A stretch of 20,939 nucleotides of DNA from JAQTTT01 sp041652755 (lineage in GTDB: Archaea; Nanobdellota; Nanobdellia; Tiddalikarchaeales; Tiddalikarchaeaceae): the NCBI GenBank assembly GCA_041652755.1, contig JBAZGS010000014.1, positions 1-20,939 on the forward strand. The letters run 5' to 3'. Of the stretch, positions 15,051 through 20,939 are shown piece after piece; position 1 is the first letter of the stretch, and each line of letters begins with the position of its first letter. The notes under the pieces were generated by a model. It worked only from the letters and a program-made list of their open reading frames with translations, ran no database searches and was not told the origin of the DNA. Both the position numbers and the translations under genes were made by a program.

Positions 15051-16060
15051 TATTAGCAATTACCTTAATTTTCAGCTTTTTTATAACTTATTTTGCCACT
15101 CCAATGTTCATTAAATTCTTTAAAGAGATTGGAACTGAAAGCAACGATGTTCATAAAGAAAAAAAAACATTAATTCCAATGGGTGGAGGAATATGCGTAT
15201 TAAGTGGATTATTGTCAGGGATTTTTTTGTATATAGCTTTAAATACTTTTATACTAAAGAATTCAACAGGATTCATTCAATTATTTAGTGCAGTTGCTTC
15301 AATATTGTTAATAACAATTTCAGGATTTTTTGATGATTTAACAAGCAAACAAGTAAAATATGAAGGATTCACATACAAAAAAGGCTTGAAACAATGGCAA
15401 AAGCCTTTACTAACACTTCCAGCAGTGATTCCTTTAATGGTTATTAATGCAGGAGTCACTTCAATGAATATTCCTTTATTTGGGGTTATTGAATTTGGAT
15501 TGATTTATCCCCTATTAATAGTTCCAATTGGAATAATAGGATGCGCCAACATGGTTAATTTGCTTGGAGGATTCAATGGATTAGAAGCAAGCTTAGGAAT
15601 AATATATACTTTAAGCTTAGGATTATTTTCATTTTATATAGGACAAACCATAAGCGGAGTAATATTATTATCAACAACAACTTCATTATTAGCATTCTTG
15701 ATTTTTAATTACTATCCAGCAAAAGTCTTTCCAGGAGACAGCTTAACTTATTTATTAGGGGGAATTGTTGCAGTATGTGCAATACTAGCAAACATGGAAA
15801 AATTTGCATTAATAACAATGTCTTTATTCTTATTTGAAGGCTTGCTAAAAGCAAGGTCATTAATTGATTTGAAAAAATTTGCATCAAGTCTAGGAGTAAT
15901 TGACAAAACAACAGGATTAATAAAACCAAAATATGACAAGATTTATTCATTAACTCATTTAGCAATGGGAAAAAATGGCTCAACAGAACAGCAAGTAGTT
16001 ATAAAATTAGCAATATTCCAAATAATAATTGCAATAATTCCATGGATATTATATACTTAA
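15044..16060 (+). CDS. Polyprenyl-phosphate GlcNAc-1-phosphate transferase (Alg7/AglH-type)
   Basis: Transfers a GlcNAc-1-phosphate-type sugar from its UDP donor to a polyprenyl (dolichyl) phosphate, the first committed step of lipid-linked glycan assembly on the cytosolic membrane face. The 338-residue multi-pass protein of the MraY/WecA/Alg7 superfamily shows DVHKEKKTLIPMGGG (35-49), the acidic pair D97-D98 in SGFFDDLTSK, NLLGGFNGLEA (172-182) and YYPAKVFPGDSLTY (223-236). The xGGFNGLE form matches the archaeal/eukaryotic AGxNGLE type rather than bacterial DGLDGL. It starts at TTG, overlaps the end of aglB by seven bases, and follows a strong ribosome site. Operon position next to AglB supports a role in N-glycosylation. 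The sugar specificity cannot be read from sequence. Confidence 0.88.
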   Translation: MVILAITLIFSFFITYFATPMFIKFFKEIGTESNDVHKEKKTLIPMGGGICVLSGLLSGIFLYIALNTFILKNSTGFIQLFSAVASILLITISGFFDDLTSKQVKYEGFTYKKGLKQWQKPLLTLPAVIPLMVINAGVTSMNIPLFGVIEFGLIYPLLIVPIGIIGCANMVNLLGGFNGLEASLGIIYTLSLGLFSFYIGQTISGVILLSTTTSLLAFLIFNYYPAKVFPGDSLTYLLGGIVAVCAILANMEKFALITMSLFLFEGLLKARSLIDLKKFASSLGVIDKTTGLIKPKYDKIYSLTHLAMGKNGSTEQQVVIKLAIFQIIIAIIPWILYT

Positions 16061-16936
16061 TTATTTAGTGCTTTCAACCCTTTGCCAAATCTGCTTAAAA
16101 TTCTTTTTAGTAACTCTGTCATAAAAAGTCAAAATCCATAAATATAATCTAACTGGAAACAAAACTAAACTCCAAAGTAATTCTTTAAAATTTTTGGCAT
16201 AACTAATTGCATAAAAAGGGCCTTTAATGGCTTCAGATGAAAAACTTCTCATTTTTGGAGTATTCTTGAAATATTTTTTTAATTGAGGATAACCTCCTGC
16301 GCTCCTTCTTTTTTGCTTAATCCAATCCTTCAAATTTATAGGATATTTTACAAAAACTTTAGCATTAGGGACATATTCAGTGTCAAATCCTTTGCTCCAA
16401 ACGTATTGACTCATATAAGCATCCTCACTTAACAAATCAGCAGGCAATTCTTTAATAATTCCAGCTCTTAAACCAATCAAATATCCGCTGCAATCAATGA
16501 AAGCTTTCTTACATCTCCTAATTGACCTTTCTTTATGTGCAGCATTTGTTAATAATTGTGACCAATAACTCATTAAATCGTTTTTTTTATTAAGGCTCAT
16601 GACTCTTCCGCTAATAATTCCTATTTCCTCATTGTCAAATGCGTCAATAATTGGATTAATACTGTTAATCCCTAAGTAAGTATCTCCATCGCAAAGGATT
16701 AATATTCTACCTTTTGCTTTTTTAAATCCAATATTTAAAGCATTCCATTTGCCTAAAGCATTATCCTTTAAAGCTGTTACTTTATCATTAGATTTCTTTG
16801 CAGATTCAAGGGTTTCCTTGTCAGGAGCTATTACTAAAAGCTCATAATTTTCCTTTATTTTTTGAGAAACAACGGATTTTACGCATTTTCCAATAGTTTC
16901 AGGCTCCTTAAAAGCAGTAATAATAATTGAAATCAT
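16061..16936 (-). CDS. Family 2 glycosyltransferase, membrane-associated
   Basis: A 291-residue GT-A-fold enzyme that transfers a sugar from a nucleotide donor, probably on the inner membrane face. The donor-site motif is D83-G-D85 in LILCDGDTYLG; the likely catalytic E171-D172 is in LLSEDAYMSQYVW; and a basic KQKRRSAGGY (207-216) stands where processive and AglI-like enzymes carry Q/RxxRW. One hydrophobic segment near the C-terminus (about 255-275) plus a basic tail may hold it at the membrane. The acceptor is unknown. Its stop codon abuts that of the convergent GlcNAc-1-P transferase with no base between. It is likely part of surface-glycan assembly, judged from neighbours. Confidence 0.87.
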   Translation of the reverse strand: MISIIITAFKEPETIGKCVKSVVSQKIKENYELLVIAPDKETLESAKKSNDKVTALKDNALGKWNALNIGFKKAKGRILILCDGDTYLGINSINPIIDAFDNEEIGIISGRVMSLNKKNDLMSYWSQLLTNAAHKERSIRRCKKAFIDCSGYLIGLRAGIIKELPADLLSEDAYMSQYVWSKGFDTEYVPNAKVFVKYPINLKDWIKQKRRSAGGYPQLKKYFKNTPKMRSFSSEAIKGPFYAISYAKNFKELLWSLVLFPVRLYLWILTFYDRVTKKNFKQIWQRVESTK

Positions 16937-16970
16937 AATATTTTAAATTAAACAAACTTATTTAAAAGTT
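16937..16970. promoter_or_regulatory. Compact divergent promoter pair, 34 bp
   Basis: Two clear TATA boxes are crossed over in the gap. ATTTTAAATTA (16939-16949) serves the plus-strand gene, 26 bases from its ATG at 16971. The minus-strand CTTTTAAATAA (16959-16969) serves the gene starting at 16936, 28 bases away. Each box abuts the other gene's start codon, so both transcripts should be leaderless and the two initiation complexes should exclude one another. Confidence 0.6.
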
Positions 16971-17639
16971 ATGAAAATCGATATTATTGTTCCAACATAT
17001 AATGAATCCGAAAGCATTATTGATTTTTTAAAAACGCTAAAAAATGAATTAAAAAATACTAATTTCAAGGTAATAATTATTGATGATTCAAATGATAATA
17101 CTTATAAAATAGCAAAAAGTTTTTGTAAAAAAAATAATATAAAAAATAAGATTATTCATAGAAATAATGAAAAAGGCAAAGGAAGTGCTGTTAATCGGGG
17201 ATTAAAAGAATTAAACTCTGATTTTGCAGTAATAATAGATGCTGATTTAGAATATCATCCTAAATATATCTTACCTATGGTAAAAATGCTTAAAAAAAAT
17301 GATTTAATACTATCTATAAGACAAAGAAAAGATCCAATTTATAGAAAATTATTAGGCTATTTTTTTAAACAATTTGTAAAAATATTATTCGGATTTAATT
17401 TTGACACACAATCAGGGCTCAAAGTTTTCAAAAAAAATGCAATAACCTCTTTGAATTTAAAATCACAAAATTGGGTTTTTGATATAGAATTCATAAATTA
17501 TTTTGTAAAAAACAAACTAGATATTGGTTTTTATAACATAGATTATATAACTAGAAAATTTGGAAAAAGCAAAATTAAACTATGGACTTCTATTGAAATG
17601 CTTAAAGATTTAATAATATTAAAATTAAGGAACTATTAA
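16971..17639 (+). CDS. Dolichyl-phosphate mannose synthase-like glycosyltransferase
   Basis: Predicted to move a hexose from a nucleotide sugar to a polyprenyl phosphate, making a lipid donor for enzymes acting outside the membrane. The 222-residue GT2 protein follows the DPM1 pattern: VPTYNES (7-13), IIDDS (36-40), KGKGSAVNRGL (68-78), the metal-binding D90-A-D92 in IIDADLEYHPKYI, DTQSGLKVF (145-153) and WVFDIEFI, with GKSKIK near the end. There is no C-terminal membrane domain, so it is the soluble or peripheral form. The GT-C enzyme at 19182 is a natural user of such a lipid-phosphate sugar. Codon use is noticeably richer in A/T-ending codons than in the genes left of it. Its stop is five bases from the convergent radical SAM gene. 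Confidence 0.9.
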   Translation: MKIDIIVPTYNESESIIDFLKTLKNELKNTNFKVIIIDDSNDNTYKIAKSFCKKNNIKNKIIHRNNEKGKGSAVNRGLKELNSDFAVIIDADLEYHPKYILPMVKMLKKNDLILSIRQRKDPIYRKLLGYFFKQFVKILFGFNFDTQSGLKVFKKNAITSLNLKSQNWVFDIEFINYFVKNKLDIGFYNIDYITRKFGKSKIKLWTSIEMLKDLIILKLRNY

Positions 17640-17644
17640 TATTA

Positions 17645-19090
17645 CTATTTTTTAACAAACCCTAAGACAAAAAATAATCCATCAATATATCTTTTTATGT
17701 CATTAATATTTTTAATCGATTTTAATCTTCCCCAAACATATTTCGGCCTCAAATAAAATTGTATCATTGCTTTTCTTTCCATTTCTTCTATTTCTTCTTT
17801 ATTTTTATAACCTTTAGGTATAAATACAGGTTTCCATATATTATAATCAGAATAATTATTTGTTAATTTACCATATTTTTTATAATCTTTAAATAATTTT
17901 GTTCCTGGAAAAGGAGTGGTAATACAGAATTGTGCATAATCAGGGTCCAACATTTTTGCAAAATCAATAGTTTTTTGAGCCATTTGTGGAGTCTCTCCTG
18001 GCAAAGCTATCATAAACGAAGCCCTTATTTCTATTCCAGCTGCTTTACACCATTTATTTGCCTGTTCTATTTGCTTTAAAGTTGTTCCTTTATTTATATT
18101 ATTTAATAATTCTTGGTTTCCTGACTCGTATCCAAAGAAGATGTTCCAGCATCCAGCTTTTTTCATTAATTTAAGCATTTCTAAATTAATAGTGTCAACC
18201 CTTGAATAGCAAGTCCAAGTTATATTAACTTTATCTTTTATTAATAACTTGCAGAAATCATTCATCCATTTCTTGTTGACAGTCATCATATCATCCCAGA
18301 AAGATATCTCTTTTGCTTTATAATCTCTTATTACATCTTTTATTTCCTTCACAACCCGTTTAGGGCTCATTGCTCTTATTTTTCTTCCAAAAACAGCGTT
18401 GTTTGAGCAGAAGCTGCAATTAAAAGGGCACCCCCTTATGACTACCATATTTATTACAGGTTTTCTTTTGTATTGATTAGGTAAGGGTATATATTTTTCC
18501 ATTGGAAGCAAATCTCTTGCAACATAAGGCAAATCATCAAGATTTTTTATTAAATCAGGTTCTTTATTTTTTATAATTTTTCCCTTTTTTCTATAAACTG
18601 CCCCATTTATTTTGTCTAAAATTTTATAGTCTGACAAGAATTTTTTAAGATCCCATTTTGCTTTTTTATAAGAATTCATTATTTTTAGGCTTGTTAATTC
18701 CCCTTCTCCAAAAACAAGTATATCAAAACACTTGTTTTGTTTTAATACTTCAACAGGTAATATTGAGGCATGATGACCTCCTATTAAAGTTAGAATTTCT
18801 GGAAATTTCTTTTTAACAGCTTTTGAAGCTTCAACTGCACGATTAAAATTAGAAGTCAATGCTGAAAATCCCACAACTTTAGGCTTTAGTTTTGTTATTT
18901 CTTCAATTAATTTTTCAACAGTATAATCAAGAGCAATTGCATCAATTAATCCAACAGTAAATTTTCTTTCCCTTAAATAAGATGCCAATTGTGCAATTCC
19001 CAAAGGAGGCAAATCACCTCCCACTTTCCCTAAATTTTTATTATATCTTTCATTTACTGAAATAGGTGGATAAACAAACAATATGTCCAT
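17645..19090 (-). CDS. B12-binding-domain radical SAM protein
   Basis: A 481-residue two-domain protein. Residues 1-150 resemble the cobalamin-binding Rossmann fold (ILFVYPP, DLPPLGIAQLASYLR, GGHHASILP, FGEGE), although the DxHxxG cobalt-ligand motif is not seen, as in many members of this class. The radical SAM core follows, with C221, C225 and C228 in RGCPFNCSFCSNN binding the 4Fe-4S cluster. Later SAM-domain elements include SFWDDMMTVNKKW, GCWNIFFGYESG and FMIALPGET. The family contains methyltransferases, cyclases and lipid-modifying enzymes such as BchE and the hopanoid enzymes; the substrate cannot be read from sequence. Position among polyprenyl-sugar and membrane glycosyltransferase genes suggests a lipid or glycan substrate. 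The GC-poor divergent promoter region separates it from the GT-C gene. Confidence 0.88.
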   Translation of the reverse strand: MDILFVYPPISVNERYNKNLGKVGGDLPPLGIAQLASYLRERKFTVGLIDAIALDYTVEKLIEEITKLKPKVVGFSALTSNFNRAVEASKAVKKKFPEILTLIGGHHASILPVEVLKQNKCFDILVFGEGELTSLKIMNSYKKAKWDLKKFLSDYKILDKINGAVYRKKGKIIKNKEPDLIKNLDDLPYVARDLLPMEKYIPLPNQYKRKPVINMVVIRGCPFNCSFCSNNAVFGRKIRAMSPKRVVKEIKDVIRDYKAKEISFWDDMMTVNKKWMNDFCKLLIKDKVNITWTCYSRVDTINLEMLKLMKKAGCWNIFFGYESGNQELLNNINKGTTLKQIEQANKWCKAAGIEIRASFMIALPGETPQMAQKTIDFAKMLDPDYAQFCITTPFPGTKLFKDYKKYGKLTNNYSDYNIWKPVFIPKGYKNKEEIEEMERKAMIQFYLRPKYVWGRLKSIKNINDIKRYIDGLFFVLGFVKK

Positions 19091-19181
19091 TATTTTTTGA
19101 TTTTTTTGCTATTAATAAATATTGTTATTAAAATATTATTTAAAGGTAAATATTTTAAATAAAGATTTTATTAACTAAATA
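19091..19181. promoter_or_regulatory. Divergent promoter region
   Basis: A 91-base AT-rich gap. For the plus gene, TTTTAAATA at 19153-19161 is centred 25 bases before the ATG at 19182. For the radical SAM gene, the minus-strand AATATTTATTA around 19114-19124 is centred about 28 bases before its ATG at 19090. Both imply leaderless transcripts. Nothing else was recognised in the gap. Confidence 0.5.
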
Positions 19182-20645
19182 ATGAAAATAAAAAAAAACT
19201 ATATTATTCTGGGATTAATATTATTATTGGCTTTTTTTTTAAGAATTTATAATTATTCAAAATATTCTTATGCATTTTATGATGAGGGAGTTCATTCTTA
19301 TTTTGGTATTCAATCCAGCAAAGATTTAGTATTAGGAACAATGTATCAACCCCCTGTTTTATTTCAAATCTATGGTTTTTTTTATTCAATATTTAAAGAC
19401 GTCATGGTTTTTAGGCTACTAAACATTTTTTTCAGTGTTACTTCAATAATTTTATGTTTTATTTGGGTTAAAAATAATTTTTCAATAAAAGAAGCTTTAC
19501 TTGTATGCTTACTTTTGGCAACAACAACAATTCATATAGAATATAGTCAATTTTTAAATCAAGATTCTTTGCTTATGTGTTTAGGATTATTATCTTTAAT
19601 TCTTATTGATTATTCTAAAAAAAGTAAAAATTTATTATTTTTTATTTTTTCTGGAGTAGTAATTGGAATAGGTGTTTTTACAAAATTTACATTTTTTGTA
19701 TTTAATGGAGTGATAATATTATATCTTTTTTTCTTTCAAAAAATGAAAAATATAAAAAAATATATATGCCTTTTTTTAGGTGAAGGAATTATAATTTTAA
19801 TATTTTTAATGCCATACATCATTGTTTTTTTCAATAATTCTTCAAGTATTTATTCAATAACTAATTACTTCCAAGCTTATTCTGCTGAAAATCTTGGAAG
19901 TTCAAACAGTTCAATTTTTGATAATATCTCTTTTTATTCAGCAGGGATGATGGAAGTATTAGGATTTGGATTAATTTTATTATTATATTCACTTTTTTTT
20001 AATAAATTAAAAGAAACTAAGTATAATTTTTTGATTTTATGGATTATTTTAGTATTTCTATTTACATTAGTATTTTTAAAACAATCACTTAGGTACTTAT
20101 TTATACAAAACTTAATGATAATTCCACTTTTAATTTATATTTCAAAATCATTATTTTTTGAAAAAAGAACTTTTTATATATTATTAAGTTTGATTTTATC
20201 ATATAACCTATATTTTTGCTATAATTTTATAAATAATAATCAAATGGTTCAAGAGACAGTTTTTAGATATATTGATAATGATGCTTTTAATCAAGTTCTT
20301 TATTATTTAAATCAAAATGCTCCAAAAAATAGTATAATAATGTCAAATGAACCATATCTTTTTTTATCTGTTGAAACCAATTTTCCCATTACTTCAAATT
20401 ATGAACCCCATATTTCGTGCCCAAATACTGCAATAAGTTACTTTGTCTTAGTTTATTCAAAAGCAAATAATTATAATGGTTTTGACCCTAATTTAGTGAA
20501 TAATTATCCCCAATATTACTCTCTTGAAAACAAAGTGGAATCGGAAAATAATATTTTTTATATATTTAAAGTAAATGGGAGTGACGAATGCAAAACAATA
20601 GTTTCCCCTATCAAAACTGGATTATATTTATCTGATATAATTTAA
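19182..20645 (+). CDS. GT-C membrane glycosyltransferase (ArnT/PMT-like, GT39/83 type)
   Basis: A 487-residue multi-pass membrane enzyme expected to use a polyprenyl-phosphate sugar and glycosylate protein or lipid on the outer face. After the first helix comes the acidic catalytic-site motif D34-E35 in AFYDEGVHSYFG, typical of ArnT and PMT_2 proteins. FLNQDSLLMCLGLL further on matches the second conserved region, where these enzymes carry a polar/acidic pair between helices 3 and 4. About ten hydrophobic segments extend to roughly residue 350, followed by a soluble C-terminal domain of about 130 residues with two cysteines (SCPN and DECK). The dolichyl-phosphate-mannose-synthase-like gene nearby could supply its donor. 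The acceptor is unknown. The 3' end overlaps a tiny candidate gene on the other strand. Confidence 0.82.
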   Translation: MKIKKNYIILGLILLLAFFLRIYNYSKYSYAFYDEGVHSYFGIQSSKDLVLGTMYQPPVLFQIYGFFYSIFKDVMVFRLLNIFFSVTSIILCFIWVKNNFSIKEALLVCLLLATTTIHIEYSQFLNQDSLLMCLGLLSLILIDYSKKSKNLLFFIFSGVVIGIGVFTKFTFFVFNGVIILYLFFFQKMKNIKKYICLFLGEGIIILIFLMPYIIVFFNNSSSIYSITNYFQAYSAENLGSSNSSIFDNISFYSAGMMEVLGFGLILLLYSLFFNKLKETKYNFLILWIILVFLFTLVFLKQSLRYLFIQNLMIIPLLIYISKSLFFEKRTFYILLSLILSYNLYFCYNFINNNQMVQETVFRYIDNDAFNQVLYYLNQNAPKNSIIMSNEPYLFLSVETNFPITSNYEPHISCPNTAISYFVLVYSKANNYNGFDPNLVNNYPQYYSLENKVESENNIFYIFKVNGSDECKTIVSPIKTGLYLSDII

Positions 20646-20723
20646 TAATATCCCTATTATAATAAGTGACGCCAATAAAAGTTTTACAACAAAAAAGTTA
20701 AATTTTATTTCAATATTTTGCAT
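20628..20723 (-). CDS. Candidate 31-residue single-helix membrane peptide
   Basis: Not a recognised family. The reading frame starts MQNIEIKFNF and continues with one hydrophobic stretch (about residues 10-28) ending in NYIR. A minus-strand TTTTTTAAATTAA lies about 27 bases before the ATG, and AAGGA occurs in between. It begins 37 bases after the stop of the partial gene to its right and overlaps the end of the GT-C gene by 18 bases. AT-rich DNA easily produces short hydrophobic frames and TATA-like stretches, so this could be chance. Confidence 0.25.
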   Translation of the reverse strand: MQNIEIKFNFFVVKLLLASLIIIGILLNYIR

Positions 20724-20760
20724 AATTGATTTTTTCCTTATTAATTTAAAAAATTATTGA

Positions 20761-20939
20761 TTATTTTAACCTACATGCAGAAGCTATTTCCAAACCTTCA
20801 ATAGTAATATTGTATATTTTATTGCAGTTAAAATCTGAGCCTTGCCACCACCTATAATTTGTGATAAAATAATTTGAGTTATTTACCTGTTCTTCAGATA
20901 AATCAAGAAAATGAACATCATAAATAAAAAGCCTATCTC
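20761..20939 (-). CDS. C-terminal end of a probable exported protein (partial)
   Basis: A minus-strand frame is open from the right edge of the window to a TAA at 20761-20763, giving the last 58 or so residues of a protein whose start lies outside. The visible part runs from DRLFIYDVHFLDL to a C-terminal ASACRLK. It contains two N-glycosylation sequons (NNS and NIT), two cysteines (in FNCNK and SACRL) and a WWQG segment. This looks like a folded, possibly disulfide-bonded extracellular domain. Family not recognised. Together with the neighbouring glycosyltransferases it is a possible surface glycoprotein; that is inference from context. Confidence 0.6.
   Translation of the reverse strand, partial: DRLFIYDVHFLDLSEEQVNNSNYFITNYRWWQGSDFNCNKIYNITIEGLEIASACRLK

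Noticed and set aside
1..20939. CRISPR array, toxin-antitoxin, defence island, prophage, transposase or RNA genes
   Set aside because: No regularly spaced repeats, transposase motifs, phage structural genes or tRNA/rRNA-like segments were recognised on either strand by eye. Short or divergent structured RNAs cannot be excluded without a covariance search.

Overview
The window is a gene-dense, AT-rich stretch of an archaeal chromosome. The evidence is the gene set: FEN-1 flap endonuclease with a C-terminal PCNA-binding box, endonuclease Q, Orc1/Cdc6, an AglB/STT3 oligosaccharyltransferase, an Alg7-type GlcNAc-1-phosphate transferase and type II methionine aminopeptidase. Most genes also have a TTTAAA-type TATA box 25-30 bases before the start codon, which implies leaderless transcripts. 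Compactness, strong A/T codon bias and short intergenic gaps fit a DPANN lineage such as Woesearchaeota or Pacearchaeota. That placement is inference; no rRNA or marker tree is available here.

Left part (1-5300): a DNA-maintenance block. FEN-1 and EndoQ run rightward and both end in PCNA-interacting-type peptides. A leftward group follows: a small three-helix membrane protein, a ferredoxin and a type IA topoisomerase with four C-terminal zinc ribbons. A perfect 22-bp palindrome lies between the topoisomerase and the next gene upstream.

Middle (5296-10301): housekeeping genes and cell-surface chemistry. These are UDP-glucose dehydrogenase and methionine aminopeptidase (leftward), a membrane-anchored double thioredoxin-fold protein with eight N-glycosylation sequons (rightward), a family II Mn-dependent pyrophosphatase (leftward) and an isoaspartate methyltransferase-like enzyme (rightward). 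Divergent pairs are separated by very short promoter regions.

Right part (10419-16060): four genes packed as one apparent operon: Orc1/Cdc6, a SpoIIM (DUF95) membrane protein, AglB/STT3 and the polyprenyl-phosphate GlcNAc-1-P transferase. Gaps are +1, -1 and -7 bases. The replication initiator is therefore apparently co-transcribed with the first and last steps of N-glycosylation.

Far right (16061-20939): a family 2 glycosyltransferase, a dolichyl-phosphate-mannose-synthase-like enzyme, a B12-binding-type radical SAM protein, a GT-C (ArnT/PMT-like) membrane glycosyltransferase and the C-terminal end of an exported-looking protein that runs off the window. From about 16.97 kb the genes look more A/T-rich than those to the left.

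How they fit together: UDP-glucose dehydrogenase makes a nucleotide sugar; the GlcNAc-1-P transferase starts a lipid-linked glycan; the family 2 enzymes extend it or make lipid-phosphate sugars; AglB and the GT-C enzyme transfer sugars on the outer face; and the sequon-rich thioredoxin-fold protein is a plausible local substrate. I saw no rRNA, tRNA, CRISPR array, insertion sequence or phage gene. I found no clear candidate for an entirely new defence or mobile system. The most unusual items are the replication/glycosylation operon, the duplicated N-terminal motif of AglB, and the shared or overlapping divergent promoters.
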